Positions 26,439 through 34,926 of a stretch of 64,000 bases of DNA are shown piece by piece (positions within the stretch are counted from its first letter, which is position 1; the number at the start of each line of letters is the position of its first letter). The notes below the pieces were generated by a model. That model was not told the origin of the DNA, searched no databases, and saw only the letters and a program-made list of their open reading frames with translations. The DNA is from Muriicola marianensis (GTDB taxonomy: Bacteria > Bacteroidota > Bacteroidia > Flavobacteriales > Flavobacteriaceae), in the NCBI RefSeq assembly GCF_014638095.1, contig NZ_BMFH01000001.1, positions 1,745,227 through 1,809,226 on the forward strand, read 5' to 3'. Both the position numbers and the translations under genes were made by a program.

Positions 26439-26939
26439 CTATTCTTCAGCGTTGAGCACCTTGAGCAGCTCATCTGTGATGTCCTTTGCCTCATCCCCGT
26501 ACAATACGCTTCCACCTTCTCCTCCGCCCAGGATGAAAGTATACCCATTGGCCTTTCCGTAGGCCTCAATTTCCCTTCTCACTTTTTGCACAACACTGTC
26601 CATGTCTGCCTGGCCGATCAGGTTTAGTTGTTGTTCCTCCTGCTGAAGCATCTGTCCCATTCGCTGGCCTTTTTGCTGCAGGTTACTAAAGGTTTCCTGA
26701 GCCTTGTTCTGGCTCATACTTTTCATCTGGTTCTCGATCTCCTGTGCTTCGCTCTGGAATGCCTGTGAGATGCTGTCCCTTTTTATCTCGAAAGCCCTAC
26801 GCTGTTCAGCATATCGTTCCTCAACCGCGATCTTTTCTTTATAACCATCCATGAGGCGCACATTATTCACATAAGCAATTTTGTCCTGCTTACATCCCCA
26901 TGCAGCAATGAGGGCTATGGTGAAAATAATTTTCTTCAT
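26439..26939 (-). CDS. OmpH/Skp-family periplasmic lipoprotein
   Basis: A 166-residue protein with a lipoprotein-type signal (MKKIIFTIALIAAWGC, Cys16), then KIAYVNNVRLMDGYK, the typical OmpH start, a long charged coiled-coil (about 45-125) and a C-terminal IEAYGKANGYTFILGGGEGG that closes the Skp body. Skp-type trimers hold unfolded outer-membrane proteins in their coiled-coil tentacles. The lipid anchor is unlike classical Skp but is common in Bacteroidota paralogues. It is a single gene with its own promoter box at 26959-26966. Confidence 0.88.
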   Translation of the reverse strand: MKKIIFTIALIAAWGCKQDKIAYVNNVRLMDGYKEKIAVEERYAEQRRAFEIKRDSISQAFQSEAQEIENQMKSMSQNKAQETFSNLQQKGQRMGQMLQQEEQQLNLIGQADMDSVVQKVRREIEAYGKANGYTFILGGGEGGSVLYGDEAKDITDELLKVLNAEE

Positions 26940-26958
26940 ATCGATCTTATTGATTCGT

Positions 26959-26966
26959 CAAAAATA
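26959..26966 (-). promoter_or_regulatory. Bacteroidota -7 element for the OmpH-like gene
   Basis: Minus-strand TATTTTTG (TAnnTTTG) 19 bp upstream of the ATG at 26939. A possible -33 TTG is at 26995-26997, rather far. Confidence 0.5.
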
Positions 26967-27172
26967 GGAAAGGAAAATGGGTATTCTCTGTTTCAAGGCA
27001 ATTTTATCAGATACACAAAAAAGCATGCTTCATAGTTTAATAGGTTATTTCTATACCTTTTTGTCTTTTAATCAATTTAGATTATGCTTTTTAAGCTCCA
27101 TATATGGGGTCTACAGCCTTTTTCTCAATAGTTTGTGCCCCGACTATATTTGCGGTATGAAATATTCCCTAT

Positions 27173-27203
27173 AAGGCTTAAAAGAAGTTTTTAGCCTTTT
27201 TGA
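27173..27203. terminator. Hairpin at the 3' end of the methyltransferase gene
   Basis: AAGGCTTAAAA (27173-27183) and TTTTTAGCCTT (27188-27198) form a stem with one mismatch and a GAAG loop, followed by Ts on the plus strand. It contains the methyltransferase stop codon. The U-tract is better on the plus strand than the minus strand, so its direction is uncertain. Confidence 0.35.
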
Positions 27204-28018
27204 AGGACGTAAACCAATGAAGAATATTCCCCGGTTCTCATAGCGTACAAATTAGACATAAATCCTCTCCAGCAAGCAGAGGGCCATTTAAATCTGTTGC
27301 CTTTATATTCCTCGCTTAAAAGAGAAATATAAAAGGCATCAAACAACATGGGCTTGGTTGCCACAACCTTCCATCCCCTTTCCTGGAAAATCTTTTCAAT
27401 CGCTGTTCTGGAGAAATGCCAGAGGTGCCTGGGTACGTCATAGGCCGCCCAATACTCTGCATAGTATTCTGCATCATGCGATTTGAAGTTCGGCAGGGCA
27501 ATGAAGAGAGTGCCTTCCTCTTTTACAAGTCCTAGAAGAGGATCTAATTGCTTATTCAGATCCACAAAGTGCTCCATAACGTGCCACATAGTTATGACAT
27601 CGTATTTCCTTCGAGACAGAACAGCTGTATTCTCAAACAAACTAACGCCCTTACTTGCGCCAATTTCTCTGGCTTTCTTATTGGGTTCTACCCCATCGGC
27701 CTTCCAGTCCTTTGACCTGATATAAGAAACAAAAGACCCAGTGCCAGCTCCCACGTCTAAAATCGCAGATGATGACCCCGCATATTCTTGTATCCAGTCA
27801 AGCTTTTTTCGAAGGCTATATTTCTTAACCAGTTGGTATAATTTTTCAAGGAATGTAAACGACCGATCTGTATGAGAGATATAAGATTCATGCTGGTAAT
27901 AGGGGTCCAGCTTATCCGGGCAGGGAGTGGTTCTTAACAACTGGAATTGCTCATCCAACTCAAGGACAAATGTCTCCCCGGTATTTGCGTAGTCCTTCGT
28001 GGTCAGGTAGTGTTTCAT
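27191..28018 (-). CDS. Class I SAM-dependent methyltransferase
   Basis: A 275-residue protein with motif I ILDVGAGTGSF (86-96), the acidic GVEPNKKA motif II, and MWHVMEHFVDL (motif post-I/IV), typical of the UbiG-like methyltransferase_11/23 fold. The N-terminal 70 residues (with a Thr-Lys-Asp-Tyr opening and HESYISHTD) are common in Bacteroidota homologues of unknown substrate. Substrate cannot be inferred; a lipid or cell-surface small molecule is one option for UbiG-like proteins. It is transcribed in the same direction as mnmG and lies 69 bp downstream of it. Confidence 0.88.
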   Translation of the reverse strand: MKHYLTTKDYANTGETFVLELDEQFQLLRTTPCPDKLDPYYQHESYISHTDRSFTFLEKLYQLVKKYSLRKKLDWIQEYAGSSSAILDVGAGTGSFVSYIRSKDWKADGVEPNKKAREIGASKGVSLFENTAVLSRRKYDVITMWHVMEHFVDLNKQLDPLLGLVKEEGTLFIALPNFKSHDAEYYAEYWAAYDVPRHLWHFSRTAIEKIFQERGWKVVATKPMLFDAFYISLLSEEYKGNRFKWPSACWRGFMSNLYAMRTGEYSSLVYVLQKG

Positions 28019-28065
28019 TTTTAAAACAGAAGGCCTTCTGAGGTTGAAAGCTATTTTTAATTAAA

Positions 28066-28081
28066 TGTTCCACGTGGAACA
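28066..28081. promoter_or_regulatory. parS-like site, copy 1
   Basis: A perfect 16-bp palindrome, TGTTCCACGTGGAACA, in the gap between the methyltransferase and mnmG. It matches the chromosomal parS sequence bound by ParB/Spo0J (the same form is used in Pseudomonas). A second identical copy lies 1.9 kb away at 29964. parS sites normally mark the origin-proximal part of the chromosome. No parA or parB is in the window. Confidence 0.85.
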
Positions 28082-28087
28082 TTTTCC

Positions 28088-29956
28088 TTATCGCCCCAAA
28101 AATACCAGCAGTACACTAATGTCGCTTGGGGATACGCCGCTGATTCTGGATGCCTGTGAAATCGTGACCGGACGTATGCTATTCAGCTTTTCGCGGGCTT
28201 CGTATGAAAGAGATTTTAATTTAGAATAATCAAAATTATCCGGGATCCTGATGTTCTCAAGCCGCTGAAGTTTATCCGCGTTGCTCTTCTCTTTCTCGAT
28301 ATAACCTGAGTACTTTACCTGGATCTCAGCCTGCTCCATGACCTCCCTGTTAATCTCGTTTGACTTAACGTATTCAGAAACTTCCTTTAACTGCAGCATA
28401 TGATCCATCCTCACTTTAGGCCTCGAGAATACCTTAAACATTTTATCGGCCTGCTTTACCGGGGCTGAATCCACTTCTTCAAGAATCTGGTTCATATCCT
28501 CCGGGTTATAGCTAGTTAGTTTAAAGAATTTCACAAAATCCTTTGATTTTCTCTCTTTCTCTTCCATCTTCCTCATTCGCTCTTCTGAGGCCAACCCGAT
28601 GGCGTAGCCTTTTGGGGTAAGTCGAAGATCTGCATTGTCTTGTCGCAACAAGGTCCTGTATTCCGCCCTTGAAGTAAACATCCTGTAGGGCTCTTCTGTG
28701 CCTTTTGTGATCAGATCATCAATGAGTACACCAATATAAGCTTCATCCCTCTTCAGGGTAAAAGGTTCCTGACCGTTAATCTTTAAATGTGCGTTTATAC
28801 CAGCTATAAGACCCTGTGATGCGGCTTCTTCATAACCTGTAGTCCCATTGATCTGTCCGGCAAAGTATAGGTTCTTTATAATCTTAGTCTCCAGGGTATG
28901 CCTGAGTTGTGTCGGTGGAAAATAGTCGTATTCAATGGCGTATCCAGGCCTAAAAAATTTGACGTTCTCAAATCCCTTTACTATTTTTAAAGCTTTGTAT
29001 TGAACGTCCTCAGGCAGGGAAGTAGAAAACCCGTTCACATATACCTCCACGGTATTCCAACCCTCAGGCTCCACAAAAATCTGGTGGCTATCCTTTTCTG
29101 AGAACCGATTTATTTTATCCTCAATTGATGGGCAATATCTCGGTCCGATACTCTTTATCCGTCCGTTAAACATTGGGGATCTATCGAAACCTTCTCTAAG
29201 AATATCATGCACCACTTTAGAAGTGTGGGTCATGTGGCAGTCCCTTTGTTGCTTTAATACAGGAGTGTCCAGATAAGAGAATTTTTCAGGATCCGGATCT
29301 CCGGGTTGAGGGATCATTTTAGAATAATCCAGCGATCTCCCGTCTACTCTTGGCGGTGTGCCCGTTTTCATCCTTCCACTATCAAAACCAAGGTCGACCA
29401 GTTGCTCCGTGATACCCGTTGCAGCTTTTTCTCCTGCTCTTCCCCCTCCGAATTGTTTTTCACCAATATGAATCAATCCGTTCAAAAAGGTCCCATTCGT
29501 CAATACAACAGACTTTGCACGAATATCCAAACCAAGTGAGGTCCGCACTCCAACAACTTCATCTCCCTTAACTAAAAGACCGGTAACCATTTCCTGGTAA
29601 AAGTCAACATTAGGTGTTCCTTCCAACAACAACCTCCACTCCTCAGCAAAGCGCATTCTGTCATTTTGAGAACGCGGACTCCACATAGCGGGTCCCTTAC
29701 TCTTATTCAGCATCTTGAACTGAATGGCAGATCTGTCCGAAACAATACCGCTATAGCCCCCAAGGGCATCAATCTCCCTAACGATCTGACCTTTGGCAAT
29801 TCCTCCCATAGCAGGATTACAGGACATCTGCCCTATAGTTTGCAAGTTCATAGTGATCAATAGGGATTTAGAGCCCATATTGGCAGCAGCAGCCACTGCC
29901 TCTGCACCAGCGTGACCTCCACCCACAACAATTACATCATATTCCTTTTCAAACAT
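28088..29956 (-). CDS. mnmG: tRNA uridine-5-carboxymethylaminomethyl synthesis enzyme MnmG
   Basis: A 622-residue FAD protein. It has the dinucleotide-binding [14 protein letters not shown] (8-21), the conserved [22 protein letters not shown] and [17 protein letters not shown] segments of GidA/MnmG, and a helical C-terminal MnmE/tRNA-binding region. With MnmE it makes the 5-carboxymethylaminomethyl modification at wobble U34, using FAD and NADH and methylene-tetrahydrofolate. Its stop codon is 6 bp from one parS-like site and its start 7 bp from the other. In many bacteria mnmG/gidA is close to the origin and to parAB. Confidence 0.97.
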   Translation of the reverse strand: MFEKEYDVIVVGGGHAGAEAVAAAANMGSKSLLITMNLQTIGQMSCNPAMGGIAKGQIVREIDALGGYSGIVSDRSAIQFKMLNKSKGPAMWSPRSQNDRMRFAEEWRLLLEGTPNVDFYQEMVTGLLVKGDEVVGVRTSLGLDIRAKSVVLTNGTFLNGLIHIGEKQFGGGRAGEKAATGITEQLVDLGFDSGRMKTGTPPRVDGRSLDYSKMIPQPGDPDPEKFSYLDTPVLKQQRDCHMTHTSKVVHDILREGFDRSPMFNGRIKSIGPRYCPSIEDKINRFSEKDSHQIFVEPEGWNTVEVYVNGFSTSLPEDVQYKALKIVKGFENVKFFRPGYAIEYDYFPPTQLRHTLETKIIKNLYFAGQINGTTGYEEAASQGLIAGINAHLKINGQEPFTLKRDEAYIGVLIDDLITKGTEEPYRMFTSRAEYRTLLRQDNADLRLTPKGYAIGLASEERMRKMEEKERKSKDFVKFFKLTSYNPEDMNQILEEVDSAPVKQADKMFKVFSRPKVRMDHMLQLKEVSEYVKSNEINREVMEQAEIQVKYSGYIEKEKSNADKLQRLENIRIPDNFDYSKLKSLSYEAREKLNSIRPVTISQASRISGVSPSDISVLLVFLGR

Positions 29957-29959
29957 AAC

Positions 29960-30379
29960 CTATTGTTCCACGTGGAACATTTTCAGTTTACTATCTTCCT
30001 TAAATGTCATTTTCTTCTTCTCCTCTTCAGATTTATCATTGAATCCCATCAGGTGAAGAACACCATGAATCATCACCCGTCTGAGTTCCTCGTCAAAAGT
30101 CACATTATATTCTCCGGCATTATCCTTAACTCTGTCCGTAGATATAAAAATATCTCCGCTTAATACTTTCGCGCTAGTATAATCGAAAGTGATGATGTCT
30201 GTATAATAATCATGGTCCAGATACTCCTTATTAATCTCAAGCAACTCCTCATCACTTGTAAAAACGTAGCTGATTTCACCCAGTTCAAATCCCTCTTCCT
30301 TTATTACAGCAATCAACCAATCGGTATATTTGTCAGGGTCTTTAAGTACGAACTCACTATTACTGGTATAATCAATCAT
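29960..30379 (-). CDS. ybeY: Endoribonuclease YbeY
   Basis: A 139-residue metal-dependent RNase needed for 16S rRNA maturation and ribosome quality control. The signature is HGVLHLMGFND with His105 and His109; the third His of the classic HGxLHLxGxDH motif is replaced by Asp115, as I recall for other Bacteroidota. The last codons (FHVE) are encoded inside the parS-like palindrome, so the C-terminus is shaped by the DNA site. It overlaps the DUF4175 gene by 8 bp and ends 4 bp from mnmG, forming DUF4175-ybeY-mnmG. Confidence 0.93.
   Translation of the reverse strand: MIDYTSNSEFVLKDPDKYTDWLIAVIKEEGFELGEISYVFTSDEELLEINKEYLDHDYYTDIITFDYTSAKVLSGDIFISTDRVKDNAGEYNVTFDEELRRVMIHGVLHLMGFNDKSEEEKKKMTFKEDSKLKMFHVEQ
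29964..29979. promoter_or_regulatory. parS-like site, copy 2, inside the end of ybeY
   Basis: The same palindrome, TGTTCCACGTGGAACA, lies between the mnmG start and the ybeY body, entirely within the last codons of ybeY. It bends the ybeY C-terminus to FHVEQ. Two identical sites 1.9 kb apart make chance occurrence very unlikely. Confidence 0.85.
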
Positions 30380-33300
30380 CCTCCCGGAAATATCGTTTTA
30401 AGGCCTCGTTGTAAAATTCCTGCAAAGGTAAGGCTTGTCTCTGTAATAATTCTATAATCCCTTTATCCTGCATAATTGCCTCTCTTTTCCTGATCACCGG
30501 TCTGTCATACCTGTTCAGCGCTTTATCGCTTTCTCTCTCCTCATCTTCTCCCTGTTCCATAGCAGCATTTTCCAGCCTTAAAAGTTGCTGTCTGATTCTA
30601 TTTACCTTATCCATGGTGCGCTCTGTTATACCATTCTCGATCAGGTCCCTCTCAAAATCCTCCATTTGTCTTGCCAGACGCCTCGCCAACTCCCGATCCT
30701 CATTTCTTATCATGTCCTCTAATTGCTCCTCCAGTTTTTCCCTTATCATCTGCTGCTGTTTGTAAATCTCATAGAGTGCCTCTAACTCCTGTTCTTCTAT
30801 TTGTCCTTCTCCACTACTTCCTTCTTTACCGTTTGTATTTTCTCCCTGTTGCCCATCAGATTGACCTTTCCCTTCTTCACCCTTCACTCCTGTTTTATCC
30901 TTTCCTAATTGTTCCATACTTCCCTGAAGTTCCTCCTGGCCCTTGATAATATCCGGCAATTGAAATCCGTCCTGGGGTTTCCCACTACCCTGTCCCTGCG
31001 CAAGAGATTGCTGCATATTACTCAGAACATCCGCAAGGAAATCCGCTAGACTGTTTGCCGCCGTCAATACAGCTTGCTGATGTGCACCTGCCCTGTATGC
31101 CTGACCCTCCGACAGGTTTTCCAGGGAACTGTCAATATTATAGTAGACCTCCGTGATCTGTTCATTTACAAACTCCGAGATCTCAGCCTGCCTCAAGGAA
31201 AGTGCGAACAAGCTGTCATCTACATGTTCGAATAAACCCCTTAATTGTTGTTCTTCTCTGACAACGCTCACCGAATAATTCCGACCGCCTTCTTCCTGTG
31301 TAAGCTTGTCGAGTATGTCTTCCTGTTTTAATGAAAAAACTATAAGGTTTTCAAGAATCTGTCTCAACATTTCCGCATCCTCTGCCATGCCCTCGGCGCC
31401 GCCACTCATGGCTGATTGCTGTAAAGCTTCAGACATTCTTTTCATCTTTTGAGCTGCCGACCGCTGACTCTTCTTTGATTCTTCCTGAGAATCCTTAATT
31501 CCCTCTTGACTATCCTCCGAACCCCTCAGCTGCTCAATAGCATTCTGCATATCCTTCTGAACCTTCTCCTGGAGATCCTCACTTGTGTCGATAGGCAATG
31601 GTTTCTTCAACTCCTGATTGGAATTCCGGAGTTCCTCTAACTCCTCAGTTAGTTGATCAAATTGATCCTTTATCCCTTCCTGTTCTTGTGTTGCTTCGGA
31701 TCCTTTCTTTTCTGAGTCCGCTAACTCTTCCTGCTTCTCAGACATCTTCCTGAGATCCTCTGATAGCTTGCTGGCCTTTTCGGTCACATAATATTGCTTT
31801 GTAAGTTCCAGCAACTGACTGAGGTTTCGTTTGTTGTTCTGCTGCCTTTTGCCAATCTCCTCCAGCCTTTTTGCCAATTCTTCCCTGTCTATCTTATCGG
31901 CGAGCTTTTGTAGTTCTTCAAGCAACTTTTCATTCTTTCTTGCCTCTGATTCCTGCCGTTGAAGCCTTTCCTTTAATAGCTTATCAACAGTTGTCTCATC
32001 CCTGCTGTCATCTAATGTCTCCTGAACTTTCCTGCTGAATTTCTCCATTAAAGCCTCTTGTTTCTGTTGGGCCTTAAGGAAGTCCTTTATCGCCTTCTGA
32101 TCATTGTAATCGAGTACGTTCTTTTCTTTTTGATTTTGTTCTAGTTCCTTTAGTTCCTCTTCCTGTTTCCCGAATTCCTCAAGGTTTTTATTCCATTGCT
32201 CAAGCGTATTCTTTTGTTCTTCCAAACGTTGTTCCTCCAATTGAGCAGGATCAGGGATGACACTGCTGAAGACCTGGCTTTTTGATACCTTGCCACCTCT
32301 CCTTTGATCATTGTCCGTTACCTGGAAATAGAAGTTATACGTCTTCCCGCTCTGTAAATCCAACCCTGTGGGAAAATCATACGCAAAAAAGTATTCCCGG
32401 TCCCCTGGGTAGTCCAGCTGAACCTTTTTGGCCAGATCTTCCCTGTTCTCTTCATAGTACACCATATCGAGTCTGACCAACCCGTAATCATCCCCGGCCC
32501 GGCCCTCATACGTCAGGGCGTTCAGTATGGAGTCCCTTACTTCCGTAACGAGAATAGAAGGTGGTGCGTCGCGGATTACACTGATCTTGTATTCCAACCG
32601 TTCATAATCCCTGAGCTCTTCATTTGATGTGGTTATCTCATAGGAGAAATCTGAATCGAGTGTTCGCTCGAGTTTGAAAATATCTCCGGATCGAATGAAA
32701 CTTTGTACGGAATCTTCGGTAACCTGACTGACATTTCCTGTATTCTCTCCTCTGATGATCCAATTTACTTCCGTGCCTTCGGGAACTACCGCATTACCTG
32801 TTCCCAGAATGGTATCCTTCGGTTTACCGGTATAACCCGGATAATTCAGTACTGTTATGAACTCTTCGATCACAGGCGGCACTATTGTTTCAAGGGTGTA
32901 ATGCCTCGATCTTACCTCGTTGGCTGTCAAATAAAATTCCTGAGAGCCTTCTGGTGCTGTAAAAGTGTACACGAACTGACCATCCTCCTCAAGCATCATT
33001 CTTTCTTTGCCGTCAACAACTATACTGGCATATTCCGGTTTTATATCTCCCTCTGTGCCCACACGAAGGGTATAATCTTGTTTTGAGATGGTCTTTAAGG
33101 AGCTGTTTAAGACAAGGAAGTGAAAAGGAGCCGGTTTTTCATATGCCATATCGTAATGAACAACCCTGTCCAGGGATTCCTTGTATTCCCCAACCTTCCC
33201 TGCAATCCAAATTCCGGCAAGGGCCAATAAAGGAATAAGAGCATAACGCGCATAGGTCAGGCTTTTCCTTATATCGATTGCCTGCTGAAAGGGAATTGGT

Positions 33301-33707
33301 GATAATGCCTGAGAGCGCTGGTCGATACTTGCCAACAGCAATTCACTTTTCTCAGGGTCAGTTGCCAGATCGAGCAGATTTACAAGCCTGTCTCCAACTT
33401 CTGGGAAATGATCTCCGATAATTCGCGCAGCTTCCTTAAGGCTAAGTCCTTTTCTTACCCTCAGGAGATACATCAAAGGGATTCCAAGGTAATTTACGAG
33501 AAGAAAAAGGGTTCCCCCTATGGCCATCAGAAACAAAACCATCCTGCCCGTTGTTCCCATCCATAAAAAGTATTCCAGGGAGAGCAGGAGTAGCCAGAAT
33601 AATAACCCTAGGGCCAGAAAGAGAAAGGCCCCTTTTACCATTCTTGTCCTGTAGTATTTGGTGATGAATCCTGACAGTTTATCCAGGATGCCGTTATAGC
33701 TTTCCAA
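30372..33707 (-). CDS. DUF4175-family large membrane protein
   Basis: An 1111-residue protein. The first 170 residues hold three hydrophobic helices (about 27-50, 55-78 and 150-166), followed by a beta-rich middle with Ig-like stretches (about 200-480) and a long charged, glutamine- and glutamate-rich coiled-coil (about 500-1100). This layout and the N-terminal KGLSLKEAARIIGDHFPEVGDRLVNLLDL match DUF4175 of Bacteroidota as I remember it. Its function is not known; a periplasmic or membrane scaffold role is only a guess. It overlaps ybeY by 8 bp and starts a three-gene unit with ybeY and mnmG. Confidence 0.85.
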   Translation of the reverse strand: MESYNGILDKLSGFITKYYRTRMVKGAFLFLALGLLFWLLLLSLEYFLWMGTTGRMVLFLMAIGGTLFLLVNYLGIPLMYLLRVRKGLSLKEAARIIGDHFPEVGDRLVNLLDLATDPEKSELLLASIDQRSQALSPIPFQQAIDIRKSLTYARYALIPLLALAGIWIAGKVGEYKESLDRVVHYDMAYEKPAPFHFLVLNSSLKTISKQDYTLRVGTEGDIKPEYASIVVDGKERMMLEEDGQFVYTFTAPEGSQEFYLTANEVRSRHYTLETIVPPVIEEFITVLNYPGYTGKPKDTILGTGNAVVPEGTEVNWIIRGENTGNVSQVTEDSVQSFIRSGDIFKLERTLDSDFSYEITTSNEELRDYERLEYKISVIRDAPPSILVTEVRDSILNALTYEGRAGDDYGLVRLDMVYYEENREDLAKKVQLDYPGDREYFFAYDFPTGLDLQSGKTYNFYFQVTDNDQRRGGKVSKSQVFSSVIPDPAQLEEQRLEEQKNTLEQWNKNLEEFGKQEEELKELEQNQKEKNVLDYNDQKAIKDFLKAQQKQEALMEKFSRKVQETLDDSRDETTVDKLLKERLQRQESEARKNEKLLEELQKLADKIDREELAKRLEEIGKRQQNNKRNLSQLLELTKQYYVTEKASKLSEDLRKMSEKQEELADSEKKGSEATQEQEGIKDQFDQLTEELEELRNSNQELKKPLPIDTSEDLQEKVQKDMQNAIEQLRGSEDSQEGIKDSQEESKKSQRSAAQKMKRMSEALQQSAMSGGAEGMAEDAEMLRQILENLIVFSLKQEDILDKLTQEEGGRNYSVSVVREEQQLRGLFEHVDDSLFALSLRQAEISEFVNEQITEVYYNIDSSLENLSEGQAYRAGAHQQAVLTAANSLADFLADVLSNMQQSLAQGQGSGKPQDGFQLPDIIKGQEELQGSMEQLGKDKTGVKGEEGKGQSDGQQGENTNGKEGSSGEGQIEEQELEALYEIYKQQQMIREKLEEQLEDMIRNEDRELARRLARQMEDFERDLIENGITERTMDKVNRIRQQLLRLENAAMEQGEDEERESDKALNRYDRPVIRKREAIMQDKGIIELLQRQALPLQEFYNEALKRYFREDD

Positions 33708-33780
33708 AATCCATTATATTTAATACCAAGATACCTGATATGCCAGAATCGAAGGTCAAAAATTTGTTAAAAAGCTAAAG

Positions 33781-34836
33781 ATGAAGGATTTAAAATACCT
33801 GTCGGCCCTCAGCATCCCCCTTTCCGCTGTTATCGGTATATCCCTTGGTGGCTATTGGTGTTTTCTCACCCCTGTCTACGCCTTTGTCATCATTCCCATC
33901 CTGGAGATCCTGCTTCCCGTAGATCCCGTTAACGACGACCACCATACCAAGGGCAAGAAGGCAGCAGATAAACTCTTTGACTGGATGCTCTACGCCAACC
34001 TGCCTCTCGTTTACGGATTGTTGATCTATTTTCTATGGGCCGTTTCAACCTTTGGATATTCACTTTCAGAATTAACCGGACTTGTCCTTTCGCTGGGTAT
34101 AGTTCTGGGCACCAATGGAATCAACGTGGGTCACGAACTCGGGCATCGCCAGCAAACCGGAGAGCGGTTTCTCGGGAAGCTACTCTTGCTTCCTTCCCTC
34201 TACATGCACTTTTACATAGAGCACAATTTCGGGCACCATGTTCACGCCGCTACAGCCGAAGATCCGGCCACGGCTCGCTACAACCAATCTGTGTATTCGT
34301 TCTGGTTCACCTCTGTATGCAGACAGTACATCAATGCATGGAAAATTCAGAGTAAACTTCTCCGACAAAAGGACCTTGGGTTCTTTTCTCTTCAAAATGA
34401 CATGTTTTGGTATCAACTCATCCAGGCGGGCTACCTCCTGACCGTATATCTCATTTTCGGTTCAACGGGCCTGCTCTTTGCTTTCGCCTCAGCCGTGGTA
34501 GGTTTTCTTTTACTTGAAACAGTGAACTACATAGAGCATTACGGTTTGTTGAGGAGCCGGAAAGCATCGGGGCGTTACGAACGGGTAAGGGAAATACATT
34601 CCTGGAACAGCAACCATGTCCTGGGGCGCATCATTCTTTATGAGCTCACCAGGCACAGCGATCACCACTATATCTCCTCCAAGAAATACCAGCTGCTCGA
34701 CTGCCATGAGGACTCCCCTCAAATGCCTTTTGGATATCCCACTTCCATGGTCCTTTCCTTTATTCCTCCTCTGTGGTTCCGGTTGATGAACCCGAGGATC
34801 CCCGAGGCCATGAAACCCTCTTATGGAAAGGCATAG
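33781..34836 (+). CDS. alkB: AlkB-type alkane 1-monooxygenase (di-iron membrane hydroxylase)
   Basis: A 351-residue integral membrane protein with the histidine boxes of the AlkB family: HELGH (118-122), EHNFGHHVHAAT with DPATA (147-164), NYIEHYG (249-255) and RHSDHH (291-296). These bind the di-iron centre that hydroxylates terminal carbons of medium-chain alkanes or fatty-acyl-like substrates with O2 and rubredoxin electrons. No rubredoxin gene is adjacent. Flavobacterial AlkB homologues without an alkane locus may act on other hydrocarbons, so the substrate is unproven. The gene is divergent from DUF4175 and 90 bp upstream of gltX. Confidence 0.9.
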   Translation: MKDLKYLSALSIPLSAVIGISLGGYWCFLTPVYAFVIIPILEILLPVDPVNDDHHTKGKKAADKLFDWMLYANLPLVYGLLIYFLWAVSTFGYSLSELTGLVLSLGIVLGTNGINVGHELGHRQQTGERFLGKLLLLPSLYMHFYIEHNFGHHVHAATAEDPATARYNQSVYSFWFTSVCRQYINAWKIQSKLLRQKDLGFFSLQNDMFWYQLIQAGYLLTVYLIFGSTGLLFAFASAVVGFLLLETVNYIEHYGLLRSRKASGRYERVREIHSWNSNHVLGRIILYELTRHSDHHYISSKKYQLLDCHEDSPQMPFGYPTSMVLSFIPPLWFRLMNPRIPEAMKPSYGKA

Positions 34837-34877
34837 AAGGTCGATTTGATTCACTAAGGGAGACCTCAATCCTGTTT

Positions 34878-34907
34878 TTGGGATTCCCCCTCTTCCCCCT
34901 ATCTTTG
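34878..34907 (+). promoter_or_regulatory. Bacteroidota promoter for gltX
   Basis: A -33 TTG (34878-34880) and a -7 TATCTTTG (34900-34907) are 19 bp apart, an ideal Bacteroidota spacing. The ATG at 34927 is 19 bp past the box. Confidence 0.7.
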
Positions 34908-34926
34908 CCTTTTCAAGACTTCCTTC

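Noticed and set aside
26977-27174. Plus-strand ORF of 65 codons in the gap upstream of the OmpH-like gene
   Set aside because: Its composition (many aromatic and Cys residues, no motif) looks like chance translation of AT-rich sequence; no promoter box precedes it and no homologue is known to me.
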